Source: Candidatus Hermodarchaeum yapensis
Lineage (GTDB): Archaea > Asgardarchaeota > Hermodarchaeia > Hermodarchaeales > Hermodarchaeaceae
Direction: 5' to 3'
Length of the DNA stretch: 54,847 bases
Assembly (NCBI GenBank): GCA_016840405.1
Contig: JAEOSK010000018.1
Coordinates: 1 to 54,847 of the forward strand
Every line of letters begins with the position of its first letter. The first letter of the stretch is position 1. The notes below the pieces were generated by a model. The model was given only the letters and a program-made list of their open reading frames with translations, had not been told where the DNA came from and made no database searches. This document shows positions 9,622 through 18,169 of this stretch, piece by piece. Position numbers and translations under genes: made by a program.

Positions 9622-9662
9622 TATTAGCACATAATGAAAAGTGAATTCTCTTATGGAGATTT

Positions 9663-11054
9663 GTGAACTATAGAAATGATTTGAATGTGGATGGTCTGAA
9701 ATTGTCAAAGAGTGGTCAACGACCTTGTTGTATCATGGTGTTTCCTCTTTTTCTTTTGTTGATTTTATTTCCAGTCGTTAGTCAAACATTTCTTCCCTCT
9801 TCGAATCTCATTCTCCAAGATTGTCATGAGGCTAGAAATCAGCTTCCAATACAGATCAAATCACTGAATCTTGATTTAAGTTTGATATGGAATCGAACCT
9901 ATAGTCGGTCAACTTATGATAGGGGTTATGGTATTGTGGAATGCCAAGATGGGGGCTTTGCCATCATTGGTGAAACACGTCAGGAAGGAATTGATTTTCG
10001 ATCTGATGTATGGTTGTTGCGGGTGGATGACGCAGGGAATCTGCTCTGGAACACGACTTTTGGGAGTGTGGATGATGAACGAGGATATGATATCGTTGAG
10101 AGAACGAATGGTGGGTTTGCCTTTGTGGGTGTCCGTGACGGGGATTTGTACTTCGTTGAAACGAATTCTAATGGCTTTCATCTTCGAAGTCGCACCCTTT
10201 TTGCGGGAGGAGTAAGTCTTGGGTTTTCCATTGTCGCTTGCCAACCCCTTGGTTATGCAATTCTCGGAATGATTTCGTATAATCAGACTTGGCTAATCCG
10301 GATTAATACATTGAACCTTGTTATTTGGAACCAAACATATGATTTGGCACTTTTTGAGGGAGGTGATTCACTAGTTGAGTGTCAGGATGGAGGGTTTGCA
10401 TTTACAGGAACTTCGAATTACCGCACTACTCCTGATGTCATGTTAGTTCGTACGGATATGAATGGAACTGTTTTATGGAATCAAACCTATGGAGGGAGTG
10501 GAGACTATTTCAATCAAGGTTTGGTGGAATGTGAGGATGGTGGATTTGCGTTTGCTGGTGCAAAACGTGAATATGACGAGTTAGAGTTTAACATTTGGTT
10601 AGTTCGAACAGATCCACTCGGTGAAATGTTGTGGAATGCCACCTATGGGGATGCAGATGAATATGGAATCGCAAACGCCCTTATTCAGACAAGTGCTGGT
10701 GGATTTGCTCTGACTGGATTTGAGGATATGTATGCGGGTTTCTCTGATATTGTTTTCTTGGTGATAGGTCCTTCTGGTGAACCGCTTATCGATAGTAGGT
10801 TAGGAAGCTTTGTCGCAGAGGTGGGGCATTCAATTGTGAAATGTCAGGATGCAGGGTTTGCTATTGTCGGTGAACTCTTTAATTTCGAAAATGTTTATAG
10901 TGTGATATTAATTCGGATTCCTGGTCCTCAGAATCCGTCCAGATCTTTGTGGTTAGAACTTGCGCTTTGGCTTCCAATAGGTGTGAGTGCCTTGATTGTC
11001 GTGTTGACAATGTGGCTGCTTAGGTCGAAAAAACGGGCATCTGAAAAGCTGTAG
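9663..11054 (+). CDS. Seven-bladed propeller surface protein, copy 2
   Basis: Paralogue of the preceding gene, 41 bases downstream and probably in the same transcript. It has a signal-like helix at about residues 22-40, then seven repeats with cores such as GIVECQDGGFAIIG, SLVECQDGGFAFTG, GLVECEDGGFAFAG and SIVKCQDAGFAIVG. A C-terminal helix and a basic tail (RSKKRASEKL) complete the same type I topology. The start is GTG at 9663, seven bases behind GGAG. A second in-frame GTG at 9687 aligns with the start of copy 1. Several N-x-S/T sites suggest surface glycosylation (inference). No enzymatic motif is seen and the role is unknown. Confidence 0.78.
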   Translation: MNYRNDLNVDGLKLSKSGQRPCCIMVFPLFLLLILFPVVSQTFLPSSNLILQDCHEARNQLPIQIKSLNLDLSLIWNRTYSRSTYDRGYGIVECQDGGFAIIGETRQEGIDFRSDVWLLRVDDAGNLLWNTTFGSVDDERGYDIVERTNGGFAFVGVRDGDLYFVETNSNGFHLRSRTLFAGGVSLGFSIVACQPLGYAILGMISYNQTWLIRINTLNLVIWNQTYDLALFEGGDSLVECQDGGFAFTGTSNYRTTPDVMLVRTDMNGTVLWNQTYGGSGDYFNQGLVECEDGGFAFAGAKREYDELEFNIWLVRTDPLGEMLWNATYGDADEYGIANALIQTSAGGFALTGFEDMYAGFSDIVFLVIGPSGEPLIDSRLGSFVAEVGHSIVKCQDAGFAIVGELFNFENVYSVILIRIPGPQNPSRSLWLELALWLPIGVSALIVVLTMWLLRSKKRASEKL

Positions 11055-11127
11055 TAGTCAATCTTAAATCTATGGATTGCCTCCGAGATAAAATAAGAAC
11101 GATTTCATTCTGTCAAGGTGGATGAAC

Positions 11128-11760
11128 ATGCCGATTGGTGACTGGTATATTCCCGAAGGCAAACTCAGCAAAAACTTGATGAAACTTATCCCTGGTGAAG
11201 ACACAATCATCTATACGTCTGCAGTGTTAGTTGAAACTGGGGATGAACTACGTGGCCATATGGTCAAAGTAGGTCAGTTAGCTATCACCAATCGTGGTGT
11301 CGCGTTTTTTGCCAAACGGAAGGGCTTAACCGGCGGAATCCTAGCGTTCCGTGGAGGACCCTTTCAAGAATACATTCGCTATGACCAAATTACCAAAATT
11401 AAGAGTAGGGGAGAACGTGTAACCATTTGGATTGCCCCAGATATTGATTCTAAAGACAAAGAAGAGAAATGGTATGAACTGATCGTTTCCCAGTCCAGGC
11501 CTCACGAGAAGAAGCAGGCCTTTGATCGACGGAAAAAACAATTCAGTGCAGTGTTAGAACACGCGATGTATCGATATCGTACAGGTCAAGCAAAACCGGA
11601 TCTTCCGAAGAAGAGTAAACATCCTGCTGTATCTGTACGTGCGACTCCAAAACGTACACGACGACGACGTGTTCAATACTGTCCTAAGTGTGGAGCATTT
11701 TTAGAAGAGCCTGAAGCCTTTTGTGAAGGTTGCGGAGCCCCTCTCCAGCCACCAGAATAG
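11128..11760 (+). CDS. PH/GRAM-like domain protein with C-terminal zinc ribbon
   Basis: A cytosolic protein of about 210 residues. The first 130 or so resemble a bacterial-PH/GRAM-type domain: LIPGEDTIIY, LAITNRGVAFF, a Gly-rich turn, YDQITKIK and VTIWIAP form a beta-rich pattern. A basic linker (PKRTRRRRV) leads to a C-terminal zinc ribbon with two CxxC knuckles (CPKCG and CEGCG). Such domains usually bind lipid or protein. An ATG at 11122 directly abuts the GGTGG Shine-Dalgarno; the ATG at 11128 has proper spacing and is preferred. It converges on the small GTPase gene with 6 bases between the stops. The PH-like assignment is by pattern only. Confidence 0.65.
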   Translation: MPIGDWYIPEGKLSKNLMKLIPGEDTIIYTSAVLVETGDELRGHMVKVGQLAITNRGVAFFAKRKGLTGGILAFRGGPFQEYIRYDQITKIKSRGERVTIWIAPDIDSKDKEEKWYELIVSQSRPHEKKQAFDRRKKQFSAVLEHAMYRYRTGQAKPDLPKKSKHPAVSVRATPKRTRRRRVQYCPKCGAFLEEPEAFCEGCGAPLQPPE

Positions 11761-11766
11761 TTTTCG

Positions 11767-12309
11767 TTAGGGGACTCGACCACGAACGCGGTTGATGGCA
11801 TAGAGAGCAATGCGCTCAAAGACATTTTCGATGTTATCGCCATCTTTTGCGCTGGTTTCGATGAATTCAGCACCGAGTTGTTTGCCCATTCCTTGACCTT
11901 CGTTCTCTTCTACGACTCGTTCATCTTTAAGGTCAATTTTATTACCGATTACGATTTTGAGTGATTCGCCTGCGTGCTTGTCAACTTGACGTGACCAAGT
12001 GGGCAGGTTGTCAAAACTATCGCGGTTCGTGATGTCATATACCATCAAGGCACCTATGGCGCCAATGAAATATCGCTCCACGAGGTTCCGAAACCGTTCT
12101 TGACCAGCCGTATCGTAAATCAGGAGGGCGATGCGTCGTCCCTCGACGGTGACGATTTTCCGGAAAATGTCAGTACCAATAGTCGCCTTGTAGGAGGATT
12201 CAAAGGATCCGGTGACGTATCGTCCTGCGATACTTGTTTTTCCTACGGCTGCATCGCCTACTGCGATTACTTTTAATGAAACATCTGCGTCATCAATGCC
12301 GCTTGTCAA
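11767..12309 (-). CDS. Ras/Rab-type small GTPase, canonical motifs
   Basis: A 180-residue small GTPase of the Rab/Ras kind, an Asgard eukaryotic-signature protein class. All G boxes are canonical: GDAAVGKT (18-25), Thr43 in ATIGTD for G2, DTAGQE for G3 (from residue 66), NKID (123-126) and ETSAK (151-155). It should bind and hydrolyse GTP with intact switch residues. There is no C-terminal cysteine, so no prenylation of the eukaryotic type, and membrane recruitment would need a partner. The start is TTG at 12309. The neighbour on the other side is a PH-like/zinc-ribbon protein, a possible but unproven partner. No GAP or GEF (roadblock pair) lies directly beside it. Confidence 0.92.
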   Translation of the reverse strand: MTSGIDDADVSLKVIAVGDAAVGKTSIAGRYVTGSFESSYKATIGTDIFRKIVTVEGRRIALLIYDTAGQERFRNLVERYFIGAIGALMVYDITNRDSFDNLPTWSRQVDKHAGESLKIVIGNKIDLKDERVVEENEGQGMGKQLGAEFIETSAKDGDNIENVFERIALYAINRVRGRVP

Positions 12310-12402
12310 TGTCTTTTCCCCACAGGCTGAGGGTTATTATTTTGCTATACATTTAGGCTATAAGAAGTTTTCACACATTGTTCGAACTGAGTTGGTTAGG
12401 AA

Positions 12403-12921
12403 TTAGAAGTCGAGTCTGTAGAGGTTTGAGCCATCTGCGCCATGGACGAATTGGAATTGCAGGCGTTGAACAATCCGTAGCATGGGCGTGTTTGTGACAT
12501 TTACAAGTGCAAATAGTCGGTATAACCCCTCTTTTTTCGCGATTTCAACGAGCTGCCGCATCATATTTGTTCCAAGCCGTTTGTTCTGGAAGTCATCACG
12601 GACTAAAATTGAGATTTCAGCACTACCTGAGTTCTTATCAAGAAAGTACCAACAATCACCAATGACATGCAGCTTTCCTTTCTCGTTATAATATTCTGCA
12701 ACCAAACATAAATTTCCTGTGTCAACACAGCCTTTGATGGATCGAAGCCATTCACGGGCATCAGTCCACCCGAACCGTTTTCTTAGGGATTCCTCGGTTG
12801 ATTTCGTATACAATTCTTCAAGCTTGTCATATTCGTCAAAATTGAGTGGCCGAACTTGCACACAGCGTCCATCACTGAGTTCAACTTCACAGTTAAATTC
12901 GGGAGGGTACATTCCACCCAT
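12403..12921 (-). CDS. GNAT-family N-acetyltransferase
   Basis: A 172-residue GNAT-fold acetyltransferase that would transfer acetyl from acetyl-CoA to an amine. Motif A, which binds CoA pyrophosphate, is seen as VRDDFQNKRLGTNMM, a variant of Q-x-x-G/R-x-G/A. The preceding beta-strand ISILVRD and the late VNVTNTPMLRIVQRLQF segment fit motif B. The N-terminal part (VRPLNFDEYDKL) is typical of stand-alone GNATs acting on small molecules or protein N-termini; the acceptor is unknown. It lies about 90 bases upstream of the small GTPase gene on the same strand. Confidence 0.85.
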   Translation of the reverse strand: MGGMYPPEFNCEVELSDGRCVQVRPLNFDEYDKLEELYTKSTEESLRKRFGWTDAREWLRSIKGCVDTGNLCLVAEYYNEKGKLHVIGDCWYFLDKNSGSAEISILVRDDFQNKRLGTNMMRQLVEIAKKEGLYRLFALVNVTNTPMLRIVQRLQFQFVHGADGSNLYRLDF

Positions 12922-13091
12922 ATGCAGTCCTCAGGGATTATTCTTGCTATATTAGTAAAAAGGGTCATTTAAACAATACAGTTTGTACTCAATCCAAGGA
13001 GTATATTCAATTTTTCAGCTAAACGGTGTGATTTAAAATACCGAAAGGTTCTTGGCAAATCCACTGCGTGAATGGTTACATGGTGACGAAT

Positions 13092-13637
13092 ATGAATGTA
13101 GAACAGGCTATCAAGGAACGTCGAGCCTATCGAGCCCTTGACCTGGTTGATATCACGGAGGAGCTGATTCAGAAACTGGCAGAGGCCGCACAGTTAGCCC
13201 CATCATGCTTTAACAATCAACCTTCGCGATTTGTATTCATTCACACTCCGAAGGTACTAGAAAAGCTGCACCCCGTGCTTACTCGGGGAAACAAATGGGT
13301 TGAAGCCGCTTCGCTGATAATCGTTGTGTACAGTCAGCGTGACCTCGATTGCAAACTTCCCGGACGTGACTATTATCTCTTTGATATTGGACTGTCTACA
13401 GCATTTCTCATTCTCCGAGCAACGGAGTTGGGATTGGTGGCCCACCCGATTGCCGGATTTGATGATGAAAAGGTGAAGGAAATTCTCGACATTCCACAGG
13501 ATATGACAGTTATCACTCTCGTTATTGTAGGCAAGCATTCGGAAACCATTTCAGATCTTCTTTCTGAGAAGCAGGCTAGCGTGGAAACAAATCGACCTCC
13601 AAGAAAAACTGTTGAAGAATTCATTAGTATTCGATAA
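13092..13637 (+). CDS. Nitroreductase-family FMN oxidoreductase
   Basis: A compact nitroreductase-fold protein of about 180 residues. The N-terminal FMN phosphate-binding motif is seen as ERRAYRALD (variant of RRSxRxF). LAPSCFNNQPSRFVF and the later LGLVAHPIAGFDDEKVKEIL are standard for the family. It would reduce a substrate with NAD(P)H through FMN as a homodimer. The start at 13092 is chosen because the protein then begins MNVEQAIKERR, as family members do, and GGTGA lies five bases upstream. Upstream in-frame starts at 13068 and 13080 lack this. The physiological substrate cannot be read from the sequence. Confidence 0.85.
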   Translation: MNVEQAIKERRAYRALDLVDITEELIQKLAEAAQLAPSCFNNQPSRFVFIHTPKVLEKLHPVLTRGNKWVEAASLIIVVYSQRDLDCKLPGRDYYLFDIGLSTAFLILRATELGLVAHPIAGFDDEKVKEILDIPQDMTVITLVIVGKHSETISDLLSEKQASVETNRPPRKTVEEFISIR

Positions 13638-13678
13638 TGCGTCCTATCAGGATTGGAGTGCTTGTTTTGTCAAGATTA

Positions 13679-15175
13679 TCAACAGAGATTTGATATTGTG
13701 TGTCGAGTTTCGATAAGTGGTATACGATTCATTTCGGTCAATTGCTTGAGCATTTGGTGTCCATCGATTAATTCGTAGGGCGAGATTATTCCGCCACGTT
13801 GGAGGATTTGTTCGATTGTTCGACCAAAGAGAGTGTTGTCTTCTTTGTGGCGAAATAGCTTAGGTCGCTTTCGGTTATCGAGGATTGGAGGGTATTGGAG
13901 AAGAGCCATGACGAGTAATGTGGTTGGCCAGCAGGTGAGATGTTGCATAGCTGTGAATCCCTTTGGGCTATTAACAGGGATATTGTCATGGAGAGCAATG
14001 AGTTCGATGGCATGTGGTGCGCTTTGAGGAGTGCTTTGTACCCAGACTCGAAGGAGCACCATATCAGGATACCCTGAGTTCTTCGGATTAGTGATGTTTG
14101 ATTTCCAATGAGTTAGGGTCTCGTCAAGTGTGCCGTCTTGGACCATTTTCGTCCAGGTTTGATAGTGCGGTGAAAATCGGAGTGTTTTGTATTCTAAGTG
14201 TTGGACGCTTATTTGAAATTTCGAGTCAAAGCACATTCTGGACGTGCCATCGGCTGTTGGTCTAGCCTGTAATTGTTGGAGAATCAGTGTTGATCCTTGT
14301 TGTTGAAGGAGTTCTGGTTCCACTCGGTCAATTAATAATTGTTGGATATCAGAAGACGTGATTTTGAAGGGTTGAATGCCGATGGGAAGTGGTTTGGTGT
14401 TTGGGTCTTCCCAGTATTCAGAATTGGTGAATGTGCTTGTAGAGGTTAGTGAACCATCTCGGAGGCTGTATGCAGGTTGTTGGTACTCGTATAGGAGGCC
14501 TTCTGGTGAGAAGGTTGGTCCGTAGTGTAGTTGTCCTCCTTTGGCGGTATGTTGTGGTAATCCTCCGACTCGCATTTGAACTGAAAATACTGTGTCTGAA
14601 GGAGATTCGTTTAGTGCTGTTTCAAAGAGGGTGTTTCCGAATATATTGGCTAGCCCTGGGGCTAGTCCACTTTCTTGGATGATGCGAATCGGATCTTTGG
14701 CGTTAATAATTGCTTGATCGAGTTGTTGGAGTGCTTCTATTGTTGGTAATTGTTGTCCTAAATCGATGTAATCGCTTCCGACTTGCTGGGCAAGAGGTAT
14801 ATAGATTTGTTGCGTAAAGAATGGTGCTGCGTTCACGAGTATACGGGGTTCTAACTCTTTGACAGCGCCTGTGAGAATGGAAAGTACCTGATTAATGTCC
14901 TGTGGACTGAGAATATGTTTAGAGATTATCGATTGCAATTTAGTGGTTTGAGTTGTAGAGAAGTGTTCACGCAGGTTTTTGCTTGACCCTAGTTGTGCTT
15001 GTTGTATTTCTTGTTGGCACTGTTCTTCGGCTGGTTGATAGGGATCATAAATCCAAAGATCGAGTGATACTCCTTGGTGCCGTTGTTCTATTAGTAGCAT
15101 TCGGGCGAGTCCTCGTCCCATTTGACCGCAACCAATGAGAAGTACTGAGGAGTACACCATCCTTGTAACGCTCAC
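13679..15175 (-). CDS. Saccharopine dehydrogenase-like NAD(P)-binding protein
   Basis: A 498-residue protein with an N-terminal Rossmann fold (VLLIGCGQMGRGLARML) and the layout of the saccharopine dehydrogenase/lysine-6-dehydrogenase superfamily. ILVNAAPFF is the conserved strand after the cofactor site and ESGLAPGLANIFG is the superfamily signature. It probably oxidises or reduces a C-N bond of an amino-acid-derived substrate. It starts nine bases after the stop of the upstream AlaX gene, so the two form an operon. It is glutamine-rich and about 100 residues longer than the related protein at 31224-32435, so they are not close paralogues. The exact substrate is unknown. Confidence 0.75.
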   Translation of the reverse strand: MSVTRMVYSSVLLIGCGQMGRGLARMLLIEQRHQGVSLDLWIYDPYQPAEEQCQQEIQQAQLGSSKNLREHFSTTQTTKLQSIISKHILSPQDINQVLSILTGAVKELEPRILVNAAPFFTQQIYIPLAQQVGSDYIDLGQQLPTIEALQQLDQAIINAKDPIRIIQESGLAPGLANIFGNTLFETALNESPSDTVFSVQMRVGGLPQHTAKGGQLHYGPTFSPEGLLYEYQQPAYSLRDGSLTSTSTFTNSEYWEDPNTKPLPIGIQPFKITSSDIQQLLIDRVEPELLQQQGSTLILQQLQARPTADGTSRMCFDSKFQISVQHLEYKTLRFSPHYQTWTKMVQDGTLDETLTHWKSNITNPKNSGYPDMVLLRVWVQSTPQSAPHAIELIALHDNIPVNSPKGFTAMQHLTCWPTTLLVMALLQYPPILDNRKRPKLFRHKEDNTLFGRTIEQILQRGGIISPYELIDGHQMLKQLTEMNRIPLIETRHTISNLC

Positions 15176-15184
15176 TATGTGTGG

Positions 15185-15907
15185 TTATTCAGGTTCAGTT
15201 AATTCATAGGTTATACGAATTGTGCCTTTTCCTTTGCTTTTGCGTTTTGTAATTCGAATACCATTTAGTTCGCCTGTTGATTGCACGTGCGTACCTGCAC
15301 AGGGATAGGCATCATATTCGCCAATTTGGACTAATCGCACTTGTTTAACAGAACTGGGTAATTTTGTAAGATCAGACCGATCTGGTCCCATTCTATTTAC
15401 TAATTCTTCACGAGGGATGACTTCTATGGTGACAGGGAGATTCTGACTAATGATATCGTTAACAGCATTCTCAATACCAGGTAAATCACTGGATTGAAAG
15501 GTTGCAGGTGCAAAGTCAATATGAGAGTATTCGGCACGAATTTGGTTGCCGGCAGTTTGTGCCCCAAATTGGTCAAAAACGATTCGGCTTACAATATGTT
15601 GGGCAGTGTGCATGCGCATGTACTTGTAGCGGTTCTCCCAATCCAGTCGCATGAACACTTCATCTCCTACCTTCGGAATAGGACCTTCTAGATGGTGAAG
15701 GATGCGGTTGCCTTTCTTAGCAACATGCGTGATGATTGCTGTTCCAGCAGGTGTGTCTAGTCGTCCTGTATCGGTTGGTTGGCCTCCTCCCTCAGGATAG
15801 AATATCGTATCACGTAATGTAACAGCATCTTCGAGAACTTCAGTTACTGTAGTAGCTGCTTCTCGGAGGTAGCTATCTTGCAGGAATAGGAGTTCAGTTT
15901 GTGCCAA
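15185..15907 (-). CDS. alaX: AlaX-type alanyl-tRNA editing protein
   Basis: A free-standing editing domain related to alanyl-tRNA synthetase, 240 aa, the size of AlaX-M. Zinc-site motifs are present: HxxxH in RMHTAQHI and the distal CAGTHV. The N-terminal element FYPEGGGQPTDTG is diagnostic. It hydrolyses Ser- or Gly-mischarged tRNA-Ala and so protects translation fidelity. It sits directly upstream of the saccharopine-dehydrogenase-like gene with a 9-base gap, suggesting co-transcription, although no metabolic link is evident. It is complete, with no missing zinc ligand. Confidence 0.93.
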   Translation of the reverse strand: MAQTELLFLQDSYLREAATTVTEVLEDAVTLRDTIFYPEGGGQPTDTGRLDTPAGTAIITHVAKKGNRILHHLEGPIPKVGDEVFMRLDWENRYKYMRMHTAQHIVSRIVFDQFGAQTAGNQIRAEYSHIDFAPATFQSSDLPGIENAVNDIISQNLPVTIEVIPREELVNRMGPDRSDLTKLPSSVKQVRLVQIGEYDAYPCAGTHVQSTGELNGIRITKRKSKGKGTIRITYELTEPE

Positions 15908-15964
15908 TTAGATGACCTCTCGGAGTTTCCAATAGTTTTGTAGTTCTTAAGGATTGACCCGTTT

Positions 15965-16426
15965 CTAAATTACTCGACCGAATTTTATCCCTGATATTTC
16001 GATTGGTGTAATGAGAATGACCCGAACCTCGGCTAGTTCTTCATCGCGTTTGCGACCAGGTTTTTTCATATAGGGTTCAAACCCTTCCGGGACCCGATAC
16101 TTATTGATATGTAATTGTAGATATGGAATCATATCTTTGGGTTTATCAAGGATTTCCGCTGTTCCTTTGATGATAACACTCTTGTACATGGATGTGTCGG
16201 AGAAAGTTTCATCCACTTCAAAACAGATGGTCGGTTTGGATTTCAGCGCCTTCATTTTTTTACCTGCAACACAGGAGTGGATGGCGATTTTTCCTTTATC
16301 ATAGACATATCCAACGGGGACAATGTATGGACCGTCATCTAAACATAACCCTAAACGACCCACTCGGGCACAGGTAAGGAATTGGTCAATCTCGTCAGAA
16401 GACATAGAGTTTTTACTTTTAGACAT
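15965..16426 (-). CDS. Pyridoxamine 5'-phosphate oxidase-like flavin-binding protein
   Basis: A 153-residue split-barrel flavin-binding protein of the PNPOx-like/NimA class. Features are ARVGRLGLCLDDGPYIVPVGYVYD at the N-terminus, IAIHSCVAGKKMKALKSKP for the phosphate-binding part and VCFEVDE-type strand ICFEVDE. Such proteins bind FMN or F420 and reduce small molecules. The gene is divergent from the Lrp-type regulator at 16540, with about 110 bases of shared intergenic DNA, so control by that regulator is plausible. Which flavin it uses is undecided. Confidence 0.82.
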   Translation of the reverse strand: MSKSKNSMSSDEIDQFLTCARVGRLGLCLDDGPYIVPVGYVYDKGKIAIHSCVAGKKMKALKSKPTICFEVDETFSDTSMYKSVIIKGTAEILDKPKDMIPYLQLHINKYRVPEGFEPYMKKPGRKRDEELAEVRVILITPIEISGIKFGRVI

Positions 16427-16539
16427 AACGAAGTGAAACCCCCAAAATGGTTTTCATAAGTCAAATTATACAGAGTACACCCTACATCTATGATATAAGA
16501 TAGCACCATCCATAACTTCCAACTAGAGTGTGATCCTTG

Positions 16540-17496
16540 ATGGATACCCTTGATCGAAAACTGCTTTGGGAACTCCATGAAAACTGTCGTGCCTCCTACC
16601 AGAAATTATCGAGCGTGTTAGGCATATCTGCTAATGCCGTGAAAAAACGAGTGGGAAAACTCATCGATACTGGAATCATCTATAATTACACCATCATGCT
16701 CTCTTTGGATATGCTGAAATCAGAAGTTTTGTACGGACTTGTCTACACGGATGGAGAGGAAATTGCTCAGGAGTTCATTAACCAGGTCGGATCGAACTCC
16801 ATGATCCACGTGGTGGGTTCAATTGCTAGCCTGAGTGGGGGCGCATACATTATCTCAGCCCAATACATCGGGTCACAAGGATTAGCCGAGTTAGGTCGAT
16901 TCCTGCGCACTCTCGATCATGTCTTGAAAGTCGAACTGTTCCCGCTCTTAATTCCAAAAGACCACGCTGATTTACAGATGGTTCCTATTCGCTCAAAACA
17001 GACAGGTGGAGAATTTACAAAAACCGAGTTGAAAGTACTCAAATGTTTGGTTGATGATGCAAGGATGCCCATCAGTGATATCGCGAACCAGACAGGATTA
17101 ACCGCCCGTAGAGTAGGTCGAACCATCCAGCAGCTCATGGATCGCGGGGTCATGTTCTCCGTGCGTTGGAATCTCAGTGCTGGCGGATTAGACGTGGTTA
17201 TGATACGAATCCGGATTGATGAACACCAAAAGTCAATCGGTGAAGTTACCGAATATTTACGTTCCGAGTTCCCCGATGAATTTTGGTTACCATATATATC
17301 CGCCGAAGAACCGCTAGTCTTTGCCATCTTTGTAGTGCCAAACATGCAAGTTGCGGAAAAAATCGCCCGTGTAATCAAACAGGCACCCTTCGCTAAATCC
17401 GTTGCTGTTTCTGTGCAATTCTCGGAAACCAAATTCCCCTGGCTAGGAGAAATAAAGATTAAAGAAATGATTAAAGACGCTGGACTTACTAGTTAG
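16540..17496 (+). CDS. Lrp/AsnC-type regulator with two helix-turn-helix domains
   Basis: A transcriptional regulator of about 318 residues. An AsnC-type winged helix at the N-terminus (LDRKLLWELHENCRASYQKL, then LGISANAVKKRVGKL) is followed by an effector-like region. A second winged helix then appears at about residues 162-210 (KTELKVLKCLVDDARMPISD, then TGLTARRVGRTIQQL), followed by another sensor-like stretch. A normal Lrp protein has one copy, about 150 residues, so this is a head-to-tail fusion or duplication. The start at ATG 16540 is preferred over the adjacent TTG. It is divergent from a flavin-binding protein gene and followed 15 bases later by a methyltransferase gene, both candidate targets. 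Confidence 0.8.
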   Translation: MDTLDRKLLWELHENCRASYQKLSSVLGISANAVKKRVGKLIDTGIIYNYTIMLSLDMLKSEVLYGLVYTDGEEIAQEFINQVGSNSMIHVVGSIASLSGGAYIISAQYIGSQGLAELGRFLRTLDHVLKVELFPLLIPKDHADLQMVPIRSKQTGGEFTKTELKVLKCLVDDARMPISDIANQTGLTARRVGRTIQQLMDRGVMFSVRWNLSAGGLDVVMIRIRIDEHQKSIGEVTEYLRSEFPDEFWLPYISAEEPLVFAIFVVPNMQVAEKIARVIKQAPFAKSVAVSVQFSETKFPWLGEIKIKEMIKDAGLTS

Positions 17497-17511
17497 CTTC
17501 CGGAGATCAAT

Positions 17512-18159
17512 GTGTTGTTTTGGCATTTCATTATCTATGGAATTGCCATCGTCTTTGTAATTTTCATCTTCTTTTTTTGTGTCGTTCTACGCATTATTAG
17601 ACGCTATTACCACTTTCCCATCCCTGCCGTTCTGACCCGAGTAATCGACAATCCATGGCGGCGCCGGTTCATCCAAAAACCTCGTGTTGTTGCAGACCGA
17701 TTGAAGCTAGAACCAGGAATGATTGTCGTCGAAATTGGCCCAGGGAAAGGAAACTATACCAAAGCCTTCGCAGAACGTGTTCTCCCGAATGGGAAGGTCT
17801 ATGCTGTTGATATTTCTGAGTCAATTATTGAATATCTGAAAAAGCGTGTGGAAGAAGAAGAGATTCCCAATATAATACCAAAGATTGATAACGCTCACAA
17901 CTTTTCCTTTGCCGATGAGAGTGTAGATCGTGTCATTGCGATAGCCTGCCTTCCAGAAATCCCAGAGCCAGTCAGGGTTCTTAAAGAAATTCGCCGAATC
18001 CTGAAACCTGATGGTCTTCTTTCTCTGAGCGAACTAGCACCTGACCCCGATTATCCTAGACGAAAAACTGTTAAACAGTGGACCAATGAAGCCGGATTTA
18101 TACTCCAAAGTGAATATGGGAATTGGTTTGTATACCAGATTAATTTCTGTAAGAGTTAG
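17512..18159 (+). CDS. Membrane-tethered SAM-dependent methyltransferase
   Basis: A class I methyltransferase of 215 residues. The first 30 residues form a strong membrane helix followed by RRYYHFPIPAVLTRVIDNP. Motif I is VVEIGPGKGNYT, the acidic end of strand 2 is VYAVDIS, and the post-motif region FADESVDRVIAIACLPEIP and LKEIRRILKPDG is complete. It would methylate a membrane-associated or hydrophobic acceptor from the cytoplasmic face (inference). The start is GTG at 17512 with CGGAG at normal spacing. It is the probable second gene of the operon led by the Lrp-type regulator. Confidence 0.85.
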   Translation: MLFWHFIIYGIAIVFVIFIFFFCVVLRIIRRYYHFPIPAVLTRVIDNPWRRRFIQKPRVVADRLKLEPGMIVVEIGPGKGNYTKAFAERVLPNGKVYAVDISESIIEYLKKRVEEEEIPNIIPKIDNAHNFSFADESVDRVIAIACLPEIPEPVRVLKEIRRILKPDGLLSLSELAPDPDYPRRKTVKQWTNEAGFILQSEYGNWFVYQINFCKS

Positions 18160-18169
18160 TGGAAAGTTA

